Part shown: positions 1 to 13,205 of the stretch, in pieces
How positions within the stretch are numbered: position 1 is the stretch's first letter
Layout of the letters: every line of letters starts with the position of its first letter
Assembly (NCBI GenBank): GCA_949152475.1
Contig: OX424563.1
Span: 39,628,120-39,692,119 of the forward strand
DNA from: Terebella lapidaria
Lineage: Eukaryota > Annelida > Polychaeta > Terebellida > Terebellidae
Direction: 5' to 3'
DNA: 64,000 bases
Notes under the pieces: model-generated
Database searches by the model: none
Told to the model about the DNA's origin: nothing
The model's input: only the letters and a program-made list of their open reading frames with translations
Position numbers and translations under genes: made by a program

Positions 1-700
1 TGTGACACTCCGCTGTACGATGGACATGTGACGCTCCACCGTACGATGGACATGCGACGCTCCATCGTACGATGGACATGGGATGCTCTATCGTATGATG
101 GACTAGCGATGCTCCACCGTAAGATGGACATGTGACGCCCCACCGTACGATGGACATGCGACGCTCCATCGTACGATGGACATGGGATGCTCCACCGTAT
201 GATGGACATGTGACGCTCTACCGTACGATGGACATGCGATGCTCCACCGTACGATGGACCTGTGATGCTCCACCATACAATGGACATCTGACGCTCCACC
301 GTACGATAGACATGCGATGCTCCACCATACGATGGACATGTGACGCTCCACCGTACGATGGACATGCGACGCTCCACCGTACGATGGACATGCGATGCTC
401 CACTGTACGATGGACATGTGACGCTCCACCGTATGATGGACATGCAAGGCTCCACTGTACAATGGACATGTGACGCTCCACTATACGATGGACATGCGAT
501 GCTCCACCGTATGATGGACATGCAACGCTCCATCGTACGATGGACATGTGACGCTCCACCGTACGATGGACATGCGATGCTCCACTGTACGATGGACATG
601 TGACGCTCCACCGTACGATGGACATGTGACGCTCCACCATACGATGGACATGTGACGCTCCACTGTATGATGGACATGCGATGCTTTACTGTACAATGGA
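1..700 (+). repeat. Partial HOR unit at the left edge
   Basis: Bases 1 to about 615 match 2860 to about 3474 at an offset of 2,859 bp, which is 110 monomers less the one base lost in a 25-bp monomer between them. One visible difference is CACCGTACG at 140-148 against CACAGTACG in the other copy. Beyond about 615 the two diverge, so the unit to the left of the first marker is a mosaic. Its left end lies outside the window. Confidence 0.8.
61..76. repeat. Representative 16-bp palindromic core of the monomer
   Basis: TCCATCGTACGATGGA equals its own reverse complement. Most monomers carry C instead of T at position 5 of this core, giving a near-palindrome with one mismatched pair. The cores recur every 26 bp, separated by a 10-bp spacer such as CATGCGACGC. 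The centre CGTACG is a BsiWI site and contains the RsaI site GTAC, so either enzyme should cut unmutated monomers. The core could be a site for a dimeric DNA-binding protein or form hairpins; neither is shown by sequence alone. Confidence 0.85.
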
Positions 701-2571
701 CACGTTTTGCTCAACCGTAAGAGTGACATGCGATGCTCCACAGTACGATGGACATGGGACGCTCCATCATACGATGGAAATGTGACGCTCCACCGTACGA
801 TCGACATGCGATGCTCCACCGTATGATCGACATGTGATGCTCCACCGTACGATGGACATGGGATCCTCCATCGTACGATGGACATGCGATGCTCCACCGT
901 ATGATGGACATGTGATGCTCTACCGTACGATGGACATGTGACGCTCCACCATATGATGGACATGCAAGGCTCCACTGTACAATGGACATGTGACGCTCCA
1001 CCGTACGATGGACATGCGATGCTCCACTGTACGATGGAAATGTGACGCTCCACCGAACGATGGACATGCAATGCTCCATCGTACGATGGGCTAGCGACGT
1101 TCCACCGTAAGATGGACATGCGACGCTCCATGTACGATGGACATGTGACGCTCCACCGTACGATGGACATGCGACGCTCCACTGTATGATGGACATGCGA
1201 TGCTTTACTGTACAATGGACATGTGATGCTCCACCGTATGATGGACATGTGACGCTCCATCGTACGATGGACTAGCGAAGCTCCACCGTAAGGTGGACAT
1301 GCGACGCTCCACAGTACGTTGGACATGGGACGCTCCATCGTACGATGGACATGTGACACTCCACCGTACGATCGACATGCAATGCTTCACAGTACCATGG
1401 ACATGTGATGCTCCACCGTACGATGGACATCTAATGCTCCACCATACGATGGACATGCGATGCTCCACCGTACGATGGACATGCGATGCTCCACCGTACG
1501 ATGGACATGCGACGCTCCACCGTACGATGGACATGCGATGCTCCACTGTACGATGGACATGTGACGCTCCACCGTATGATTGACATGCGAGGCTCCACTG
1601 TACGATGGACATGTGACGCTCCACCGTATGATGGACATGGGATGCTCCACCGTAGGATGGACATGTGACGCTCCACCGTACGATGGGCATGCGATGCTCC
1701 AATGTACGATGGACATGTGATGCTCCACCGTACGATGGACATGTGACGCTCCACCGTATGATGGACATGCAAGGCTCCACTGTACAATGGACATGTGACG
1801 CTCCACCGTACAATGGACATGGGATGCTCCACCGTATGATGGACATGTGACGCTCCACCGTATGATGGACATGTGACGCTCCACCGTACGATGGACATGC
1901 GACGCTCCATCGTACGATGGACATGTGACAATCCACCGTACGATGGACATCTGACGCTCCTCTGCACGATGGACAAGCGACGCTCCACTGTACGATGGAC
2001 ATGTGATGCTCCACCGTACGATGGACATGCGACGCTCCATCGTACGATGGACTAGCGACACTCCACCGTAAGATGGACTGGCGAGGCTCCACCGTACGAT
2101 GGACATGCGACGCTCCATCGCAGGATGAACATGCGACGCTCCACCGTACGAAGGACATGCGATGCTCCACCGTACGATGGACATGCGACGCTCCACCGTA
2201 CGATGGACATGCGACGCTCCATCGTACGATAGACATGTGACACTACACCGTAAGATGGACATGCGAGGCTCCACCGTACAATAGACATGCGACGCTCCAC
2301 TGTATGAATGACATGCGATGTTTTACTGTACAATGGACACGTTACGCTCAACCGTAAGATGGACATGCGATGCTCCACAGTACGATGGACATGGGACGCT
2401 CCATCATACGATGGACATGTGATGCTCCACCATACGATCGACATGCGATGCTCCACCGTTCGATCGACATGTGATGCTCCACCGTACGATGGACATGTGA
2501 CGCTCCACCATACGATGGACATGTGATGCTCCACTGTATGATGGACATGCGATGCTTTACTGTACAATGGA
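701..2571 (+). repeat. HOR unit, 1,871 bp (72 monomers), contains block B1
   Basis: It is delimited by two copies of the marker monomer that contains CACGTTTTGCTCAACCG. Its length is 72 monomers less one base. Most of it is block B (about 885-2308), which recurs at about 32266-33689 and 43497-44920. Diagnostic variants include GCGAAGCTCC with a following AAGGTGG, and GGGCTAGCGACGTTCC. The single missing base lies in the 25-bp monomer at 1120-1144. Confidence 0.85.
1120..1144 (+). repeat. 25-bp variant monomer (block B1)
   Basis: One base is missing from the palindromic core, giving CTCCATGTACGATGG in place of CTCCATCGTACGATGG. It is one of only three non-26-bp monomers detected, and it accounts for the 1-bp shift in the marker spacing around it. 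The same variant is present at 32501-32525 and 43732-43756. Confidence 0.9.
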
Positions 2572-5500
2572 CACGTTTTGCTCAACCGTAAGAGTGACAT
2601 GCGATGCTCCACAGTACGATGGACATGGGACGCTCCATCATACGATGGAAATGTGACGCTCCACCGTACGATCGACATGCGATGCTCCACCGTATGATCG
2701 ACATGTGATGCTCCACCGTACGATGGACATGGGATCCTCCATCGTACGATGGACATGCGATGCTCCACCGTACGATCGACATGCGATGCTCCACCGTACG
2801 ATGGACATGCGATGTTCCATTGTACGATGGACATCTGATGCTCCACCATACGATGGACATGTGACACTCCGCTGTACGATGGACATGTGACGCTCCACCG
2901 TACGATGGACATGCGACGCTCCATCGTACGATGGACATGGGATGCTCTATCGTATGATGGACTAGCGATGCTCCACCGTAAGATGGACATGTGACGCCCC
3001 ACAGTACGATGGACATGCGACGCTCCATCGTACGATGGACATGGGATGCTCCACCGTATGATGGACATGTGACGCTCTACCGTACGATGGACATGCGATG
3101 CTCCACCGTACGATGGACCTGTGATGCTCCACCATACAATGGACATCTGACGCTCCACCGTACGATAGACATGCGATGCTCCACCATACGATGGACATGT
3201 GACGCTCCACCGTACGATGGACATGCGACGCTCCACCGTACGATGGACATGCGATGCTCCACTGTACGATGGACATGTGACGCTCCACCGTATGATGGAC
3301 ATGCAAGGCTCCACTGTACAATGGACATGTGACGCTCCACTATACGATGGACATGCGATGCTCCACCGTATGATGGACATGCAACGCTCCATCGTACGAT
3401 GGACATGTGACGCTCCACCGTACGATGGACATGCGATGCTCCACTGTACGATGGACATGTGACGCTCCACCGTATGATTGACATGCGACGCTATACTGTA
3501 CGATGGACATGTGACGCTCCACCGTACGATGGACATGGGATGCTCCTTCGTTCGATGGACATGTGACGCTCCACCGTACGATGGACATGGGATGCTCCAC
3601 CGTAAGATGGACATGTGACGCTCCACCGTACGATGGGCATGCGATGCTGAAATGTACGATGGACATGTGATGCTCCACCGTACGATGGACATGTGACGCT
3701 GCACCGTACGATGGTCATGCAAGGCTCCACTGTACAATGGACATGCGACGCTCCACCGTACGATGGACATGCGACGCTCCACCGTATGATGGACATGCGA
3801 CGCTCCACTGTACGATGGACATGTGACGCTCCACCGTATGATTGACATGCGAGGCTCCACCGTACGATGGACATGCGACGCTCCACCGTACGATGGACAT
3901 GCGATGCTCCACTGTACGATGGACATGTGATGCTCCACCGTATGATTGACATGCGAGACTCCACTGTACGTTGGACATGTGACGCTCCACCGTACGATGG
4001 ACATGGGATGCTCCTTCGTACGATGGACATGTGACGCTCCACCGTACGATGGACATGGGATGCTCCACCGTAGGATGGACATGTGACGCTCCACCGTATG
4101 ATGGACATGCAATGCTCCACTGTACAATGGACATGTGAAGCTCCACCGTACGATGGACATGGGATGCTCCACCGTATGATGGACATGTGACGCTCCACCG
4201 TATGATGGACCTGTGATGCTCCACCATACGATGGACATCTGACGCTCCACCGTACGATAGACATGCGATGCTCCACCATACGATGGACATGTGACGCTCC
4301 ACCGTACGATGGACACGCGACGCTCCACCGTATGATGGACATGCAACGCTCCACCGTACGATGGACATGCGATGCTCCACTGTACGATGGACATGTGACG
4401 CTCCACCGTATGATTGACATGCGACGCTATACTGTACGATGGACATGTGACGCTCCACCGTACGATGGACATGGGATGCTCCTTCGTTCGATGGACATGT
4501 GACGCTCCACCGTACGATGGACATGGGATGCTCCACCGTAAGATGGACATGTGACGCTCCACCGTACGATGGGCATGCGATGCTGAAATGTACGATGGAC
4601 ATGTGATGCTCCACCGTACGATGGACATGTGACGCTGCACCGTACGATGGTCATGCAAGGCTCCACTGTACAATGGACATGTGACGCTCCACCGTATGAT
4701 GGACATGCGACGCTCCACCGTATGATGGACATGCGACGCTCCACTGTACGATGGACATGTGACGCTCCACCGTATGATTGACATGCGAGGCTCCACCGTA
4801 CGATGGACATGCGACGCTCCACCGTACGATGGACATGCGATGCTCCACTGTACGATGGACATGTGATGCTCCACCGTATGATTGACATGCGAGACTCCAC
4901 TGTACGTTGGACATGTGACGCTCCACCGTACGATGGACATGGGATGCTCCTTCGTACGATGGACATGTGACGCTCCACCGTACGATGGACATGGGATGCT
5001 CCACCGTAGGATGGACATGTGACGCTCCACCGTATGATGGACATGCAATGCTCCACTGTACAATGGACATGTGAAGCTCCACCGTACGATGGACATGGGA
5101 TGCTCCACCGTAGGATGGACATGTGACGCTCCACCGTATGATGGACCTGTGATGCTCCACCATACGATGGACATCTGACGCTCCACCGTACGATAGACAT
5201 GCGATGCTCCACCATACGATGAACATGTGACGCTCCACCGTACGATGGACACGCGACGCTCCACCGTATGATGGACATGCAACGCTCCATCGTACGATGG
5301 ACATGTGACGCTCCACCATACGATGGACATCTGACGCTCCACCGTACGATGGACATGCGATGCTCCACTGTACGATGGACATGTGACGCTCCACCGTATG
5401 ATTGACATGCGAGGCTATACTGTACAATGGACATGTGACGCTCCACCGTACGATGGACATGGGATGCTCCTTCGTACGATGGACATGTGACGCTCCACCG

Positions 5501-6549
5501 TACGATGGACATGGGATGCTCCACCGTAGGATGGACATGTGACGCTCCACCATACGATGGGCATGCGATGCTCCAATGTACGATGGACATGTGATGCTCC
5601 AACGTACGATGGACATGTGACGCTCCACCGTACGACGGTCATGCAAGGCTCCACTGTACCATGGACATGTGACGCTCCACCGTACGATGGACATGCGACG
5701 CTCCACCGTACGATGGACATGCGACGCTCCACTGTACGATGGACATGTGACGCTCCACCGTATGATTGACATGCGAGGCTCCACCGTACGATGGACATGC
5801 GACGCTCCACCGTACGATGGACATGCGATGCTCCACTGTACGATGGACATGTGACGCTCCACCGTATGATTGACATGCGAGGCTCCACTGTACGATGGAC
5901 ATGTGACAATCCACCGTACGATGGACATCTGACGCTCCTCTGCACGATGGACAAGCGACGCTCCACTGTACGATGGACATGTGATGCTCCACCGTACGAT
6001 GGACATGCGACGCTCCATCGTACGATGGACTAGCGACACTCCACCGTAAGATGGACTGGCGAGGCTCCACCGTACGATGGACATGCGACGCTCCATCGCA
6101 GGATGAACATGCGACGCTCCACCGTACGAAGGACATGCGATGCTCCACCGTACGATGGACATGCGACGCTCCACCGTACGATGGACATGCGACGCTCCAT
6201 CGTACGATAGACATGTGACACTACACCGTAAGATGGACATGCGAGGCTCCACCGTACAATAGACATGCGACGCTCCACTGTATGAATGACATGCGATGTT
6301 TTACTGTACAATGGACACGTTACGCTCAACCATAAGATGGACATGCGATGCTCCACAGTACGATGGACATGGGACGCTCCATCATACGATGGACATGTGA
6401 TGCTCCACCATACGATCGACATGCGATGCTCCACCGTTCGATCGACATGTGATGCTCCACCGTACGATGGACATGTGACGCTCCACCATACGATGGACAT
6501 GTGATGCTCCACTGTATGATGGACATGCGATGCTTTACTGTACAATGGA
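2572..6549 (+). repeat. HOR unit, 3,978 bp (153 monomers)
   Basis: Marker-to-marker distance is exactly 153 monomers. The unit holds a 936-bp (36-monomer) tandem duplication at about 3412-5284. Its left part aligns with the 4,134-bp unit at 9072 (offset 6,500) and its right part at offset 6,656. The 156-bp length difference equals 1,092 minus 936, so both units look like one 3,042-bp core carrying different internal duplications. That last step is inference. Confidence 0.85.
3412..5284 (+). repeat. Tandem duplication of 936 bp (2 x 36 monomers)
   Basis: The segment beginning near 3412 recurs at +936 bp; rare landmarks GCTATACTG (3489 and 4425) and TGCTGAAATG (3646 and 4582) show the offset. 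The copies differ at several sites: near 3747 GCG against GTG, near 3768 TACG against TATG, and GATGGAC near 4285 against GATGAAC near 5221. It is therefore older, or more often reshuffled, than the near-identical 1,794-bp duplication further right. Ends are approximate. Confidence 0.8.
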
Positions 6550-9071
6550 CACGTTTTGCTCAACCGTAAGAGTGACATGCGATGCTCCACAGTACGATGG
6601 ACATGGGACGCTCCATCATACGATGGAAATGTGACGCTCCACCGTACGATCGACATGCGATGCTCCACCGTATGATCGACATGTGATGCTCCACCGTACG
6701 ATGGACATGGGATCCTCCATCGTACGATGGACATGCGATGCTCCACCGTACGATCGACATGCGATGCTCCACCGTACGATGGACATGCGATGTTCCATTG
6801 TACGATGGACATCTGATGCTCCACCATACGATGGACATGTGACACTCCGCTGTACGATGGACATGTGACGCTCCACCGTACGATGGACATGCGACGCTCC
6901 ATCGTACGATGGACATGGGATGCTCTATCGTATGATGGACTAGCGATGCTCCACCGTAAGATGGACATGTGACGCCCCACAGTACGATGGACATGCGACG
7001 CTCCATCGTACGATGGACATGGGATGCTCCACCGTATGATGGACATGTGACGCTCTACCGTACGATGGACATGCGATGCTCCACCGTACGATGGACCTGT
7101 GATGCTCCACCATACAATGGACATCTGACGCTCCACCGTACGATAGACATGCGATGCTCCACCATACGATGGACATGTGACGCTCCACCGTACGATGGAC
7201 ATGCGACGCTCCACCGTACGATGGACATGCGATGCTCCACTGTACGATGGACATGTGACGCTCCACCGTATGATGGACATGCAAGGCTCCACTGTACAAT
7301 GGACATGTGACGCTCCACTATACGATGGACATGCGATGCTCCACCGTATGATGGACATGCAACGCTCCATCGTACGATGGACATGTGACGCTCCACCGTA
7401 CGATGGACATGCGATGCTCCACTGTACGATGGACATGTGACGCTCCACCGTATGATTGACATGCGACGCTATACTGTACGATGGACATGTGACGCTCCAC
7501 CGTACGATGGACATGGGATGCTCCTTCGTTCGATGGACATGTGACGCTCCACCGTACGATGGACATGGGATGCTCCACCGTAAGATGGACATGTGACGCT
7601 CCACCGTACGATGGGCATGCGATGCTGAAATGTACGATGGACATGTGATGCTCCACCGTACGATGGACATGTGACGCTGCACCGTACGATGGTCATGCAA
7701 GGCTCCACTGTACAATGGACATGCGACGCTCCACCGTACGATGGACATGCGACGCTCCACCGTATGATGGACATGCGACGCTCCACTGTACGATGGACAT
7801 GTGACGCTCCACCGTATGATTGACATGCGAGGCTCCACCGTACGATGGACATGCGACGCTCCACCGTACGATGGACATGCGATGCTCCACTGTACGATGG
7901 ACATGTGATGCTCCACCGTATGATTGACATGCGAGACTCCACTGTACGTTGGACATGTGACGCTCCACCGTACGATGGACATGGGATGCTCCTTCGTACG
8001 ATGGACATGTGACGCTCCACCGTACGATGGACATGGGATGCTCCACCGTAGGATGGACATGTGACGCTCCACCGTATGATGGACATGCAATGCTCCACTG
8101 TACAATGGACATGTGAAGCTCCACCGTACGATGGACATGGGATGCTCCACCGTATGATGGACATGTGACGCTCCACCGTATGATGGACCTGTGATGCTCC
8201 ACCATACGATGGACATCTGACGCTCCACCGTACGATAGACATGCGATGCTCCACCATACGATGGACATGTGACGCTCCACCGTACGATGGACACGCGACG
8301 CTCCACCGTATGATGGACATGCAACGCTCCACCGTACGATGGACATGCGATGCTCCACTGTACGATGGACATGTGACGCTCCACCGTATGATTGACATGC
8401 GAGGCTCCACTGTACGATGGACATGTGACAATCCACCGTACGATGGACATCTGACGCTCCTCTGCACGATGGACAAGCGACGCTCCACTGTACGATGGAC
8501 ATGTGATGCTCCACCGTACGATGGACATGCGACGCTCCATCGTACGATGGACTAGCGACACTCCACCGTAAGATGGACTGGCGAGGCTCCACCGTACGAT
8601 GGACATGCGACGCTCCATCGCAGGATGAACATGCGACGCTCCACCGTACGAAGGACATGCGATGCTCCACCGTACGATGGACATGCGACGCTCCACCGTA
8701 CGATGGACATGCGACGCTCCATCGTACGATAGACATGTGACACTACACCGTAAGATGGACATGCGAGGCTCCACCGTACAATAGACATGCGACGCTCCAC
8801 TGTATGAATGACATGCGATGTTTTACTGTACAATGGACACGTTACGCTCAACCGTAAGATGGACATGCGATGCTCCACAGTACGATGGACATGGGACGCT
8901 CCATCATACGATGGACATGTGATGCTCCACCATACGATCGACATGCGATGCTCCACCGTTCGATCGACATGTGATGCTCCACCGTACGATGGACATGTGA
9001 CGCTCCACCATACGATGGACATGTGATGCTCCACTGTATGATGGACATGCGATGCTTTACTGTACAATGGA
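6550..9071 (+). repeat. HOR unit, 2,522 bp (97 monomers), copy 1
   Basis: This is the most regular higher-order unit, 97 monomers between markers. It corresponds to 15962-18483, 18484-21005, 48434-50955 and 55090-57611. Just left of the first marker, the A at 6332 (CAACCATAAG) is shared only with 15744, and other copies have G there. This links 6550 and 15962 as products of one larger duplication. Confidence 0.9.
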
Positions 9072-12000
9072 CACGTTTTGCTCAACCGTAAGAGTGACAT
9101 GCGATGCTCCACAGTACGATGGACATGGGACGCTCCATCATACGATGGAAATGTGACGCTCCACCGTACGATCGACATGCGATGCTCCACCGTATGATCG
9201 ACATGTGATGCTCCACCGTACGATGGACATGGGATCCTCCATCGTACGATGGACATGCGATGCTCCACCGTACGATCGACATGCGATGCTCCACCGTACG
9301 ATGGACATGCGATGTTCCATTGTACGATGGACATCTGATGCTCCACCATACGATGGACATGTGACACTCCGCTGTACGATGGACATGTGACGCTCCACCG
9401 TACGATGGACATGCGACGCTCCATCGTACGATGGACATGGGATGCTCTATCGTATGATGGACTAGCGATGCTCCACCGTAAGATGGACATGTGACGCCCC
9501 ACAGTACGATGGACATGCGACGCTCCATCGTACGATGGACATGGGATGCTCCACCGTATGATGGACATGTGACGCTCTACCGTACGATGGACATGCGATG
9601 CTCCACCGTACGATGGACCTGTGATGCTCCACCATACAATGGACATCTGACGCTCCACCGTACGATAGACATGCGATGCTCCACCATACGATGGACATGT
9701 GACGCTCCACCGTACGATGGACATGCGACGCTCCACCGTACGATGGACATGCGATGCTCCACTGTACGATGGACATGTGACGCTCCACCGTATGATGGAC
9801 ATGCAAGGCTCCACTGTACAATGGACATGTGACGCTCCACTATACGATGGACATGCGATGCTCCACCGTATGATGGACATGCAACGCTCCATCGTACGAT
9901 GGACATGTGACGCTCCACCGTACGATGGACATGCGATGCTCCACTGTACGATGGACATGTGACGCTCCACCGTATGATTGACATGCGACGCTATACTGTA
10001 CGATGGACATGTGACGCTCCACCGTACGATGGACATGGGATGCTCCTTCGTTCGATGGACATGTGACGCTCCACCGTACGATGGACATGGGATGCTCCAC
10101 CGTAAGATGGACATGTGACGCTCCACCGTACGATGGGCATGCGATGCTGAAATGTACGATGGACATGTGATGCTCCACCGTACGATGGACATGTGACGCT
10201 GCACCGTACGATGGTCATGCAAGGCTCCACTGTACAATGGACATGCGACGCTCCACCGTACGATGGACATGCGACGCTCCACCGTATGATGGACATGCGA
10301 CGCTCCACTGTACGATGGACATGTGACGCTCCACCGTATGATTGACATGCGAGGCTCCACCGTACGATGGACATGCGACGCTCCACCGTACGATGGACAT
10401 GCGATGCTCCACTGTACGATGGACATGTGATGATCCACCGTATGATTGACATGCGAGACTCCACTGTACGTTGGACATGTGACGCTCCACCGTACGATGG
10501 ACATGGGATGCTCCTTCGTACGATGGACATGTGACGCTCCACCGTACGATGGACATGGGATGCTCCACCGTAGGATGGACATGTGACGCTCCACCGTATG
10601 ATGGACATGCAATGCTCCACTGTACAATGGACATGTGAAGCTCCACCATACGATGGACATGGGATGCTCCACCGTATGATGGACATGTGACGCTCCACCG
10701 TATGATGGACCTGTGATGCTCCACCATACGATGGACATCTGACGCTCCACCGTACGATAGACATGCGATGCTCCACCATACGATGGACATGTGACGCTCC
10801 ACCGTACGATGGACACGCGACGCTCCACCGTATGATGGACATGCAACGCTCCATCGTACGATGGACATGTGACGCTCCACCATACGATGGACATCTGACG
10901 CTCCACCGTACAATGGACATGCGATGCTCCACTGTACGATGGACATGTGACGCTCCACCGTATGATTGACATGCGAGGCTATACTGTACAATGGACATGT
11001 GACGCTCCACCGTACGATGGACATGGGATGCTCCTTCGTACGATGGACATGTGACGCTCCACCGTACGATGGACATGGGATGCTCCACCGTAGGATGGAC
11101 ATGTGACGCTCCACCATACGATGGGCATGCGATGCTCCAATGTACGATGGACATGTGATGCTCCAACGTACGATGGACATGTGACGCTCCACCGTACGAC
11201 GGTCATGCAAGGCTCCACTGTACCATGGACATGTGACGCTCCACCGTACGATGGACATGCGACGCTCCACCGTACGATGGACATGCGACGCTCCACTGTA
11301 CGATGGACATGTGACGCTCCACCGTATGATTGACATGCGAGGCTCCACCGTACGATGGACATGCGACGCTCCACCGTACGATGGACATGCGATGCTCCAC
11401 TGTACGATGGACATGTGACGCTCCACCGTATGATTGACATGCGAGGCTCCACTGTACGATGGACATGTGACGCTCCACCGTACGATGGACATGGGATGCT
11501 CCACTGTACGATGGACATGTGATGCTCCACCGTATGATTGACATGCGAGACTCCACTGTACGTTGGACATGTGACGCTCCACCGTACGATGGACATGGGA
11601 TGCTCCTTCGTACGATGGACATGTGACGCTCCACCATACGATGGACATGGGATGCTCCACCGTAGGATGGACATGTGACGCTCCACCGTATGATGGACAT
11701 GCAATGCTCCACTGTACAATGGACATGTGAAGCTCCACCGTACGATGGACATGGGATGCTCCACCGTAGGATGGACATGTGACGCTCCACCGTATGATGG
11801 ACCTGTGATGCTCCACCATACGATGGACATCTGACGCTCCACCGTACGATAGACATGCGATGCTCCACCATACGATGAACATGTGACGCTCCACCGTACG
11901 ATGGACACGCGACGCTCCACCGTATGATGGACATGCAACGCTCCATCGTACGATGGACATGTGACGCTCCACCATACGATGGACATCTGACGCTCCACCG

Positions 12001-13205
12001 TACGATGGACATGCGATGCTCCACTGTACGATGGACATGTGACGCTCCACCGTATGATTGACATGCGAGGCTATACTGTACAATGGACATGTGACGCTCC
12101 ACCGTACGATGGACATGGGATGCTCCTTCGTACGATGGACATGTGACGCTCCACCGTACGATGGACATGGGATGCTCCACCGTAGGATGGACATGTGACG
12201 CTCCACCATACGATGGGCATGCGATGCTCCAATGTACGATGGACATGTGATGCTCCAACGTACGATGGACATGTGACGCTCCACCGTACGACGGTCATGC
12301 AAGGCTCCACTGTACCATGGACATGTGACGCTCCACCATACGATGGACATGCGACGCTCCACCGTACGATGGACATGCGACGCTCCACTGTACGATGGAC
12401 ATGTGACGCTCCACCGTATGATTGACATGCGAGGCTCCACCGTACGATGGACATGCGACGCTCCACCGTACGATGGACATGCGATGCTCCACTGTACGAT
12501 GGACATGTGACGCTCCACCGTATGATTGACATGCGAGGCTCCACTGTACGATGGACATGTGACAATCCACCGTACGATGGACATCTGACGCTCCTCTGCA
12601 CGATGGACAAGCGACGCTCCACTGTACGATGGACATGTGATGCTCCACCGTACGATGGACATGCGACGCTCCATCGTACGATGGACTAGCGACACTCCAC
12701 CGTAAGATGGACTGGCGAGGCTCCACCGTACGATGGACATGCGACGCTCCATCGCAGGATGAACATGCGACGCTCCACCGTACGAAGGACATGCGATGCT
12801 CCACCGTACGATGGACATGCGACGCTCCACCGTACGATGGACATGCGACGCTCCATCGTACGATAGACATGTGACACTACACCGTAAGATGGACATGCGA
12901 GGCTCCACCGTACAATAGACATGCGACGCTCCACTGTATGAATGACATGCGATGTTTTACTGTACAATGGACACGTTACGCTCAACCGTAAGATGGACAT
13001 GCGATGCTCCACAGTACGATGGACATGGGACGCTCCATCATACGATGGACATGTGATGCTCCACCATACGATCGACATGCGATGCTCCACCGTTCGATCG
13101 ACATGTGATGCTCCACCGTACGATGGACATGTGACGCTCCACCATACGATGGACATGTGATGCTCCACTGTATGATGGACATGCGATGCTTTACTGTACA
13201 ATGGA
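9072..13205 (+). repeat. HOR unit, 4,134 bp (159 monomers), copy 1
   Basis: It is exactly 159 monomers between markers and nearly identical to 50956-55089. It contains a 1,092-bp (42-monomer) tandem duplication at about 10403-12561. Against its partner at +41,884 bp I see only isolated single-base differences: A at 11636 where 53520 has G, A at 12338 where 54222 has G, G at 10791 where 52675 has A, A at 11179 where 53063 has C, and C at 12570 where 54454 has G. Confidence 0.88.
10403..12561 (+). repeat. Tandem duplication of 1,092 bp (2 x 42 monomers)
   Basis: Landmarks GAGGCTATACTGTACAATGG (10975 and 12067) and CGACGGTCATGC (11197 and 12289) recur at +1,092 bp. The copies differ at several places: TGATGATCC near 10430 against TGATGCTCC, GATGGAC near 10786 against GATGAAC near 11878, and CAATGG near 10911 against CGATGG near 12003. 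The same paired arrangement is present in the other 4,134-bp unit, so the duplication predates the copying of that unit. Confidence 0.8.

Noticed and set aside
28-53. p53-type half site around GGACATGTGA
   Set aside because: The first half fits RRRCWWG, but the following bases are TGA or CGA rather than three pyrimidines, so the consensus fails in every common monomer.
3546-3562. CENP-B box-like start, CTTCGTTCGATGG
   Set aside because: The TTCG and the central A of the CENP-B box fit, but the required CGGG half is absent (the sequence reads GACAT there). It occurs in only a minority of monomers.
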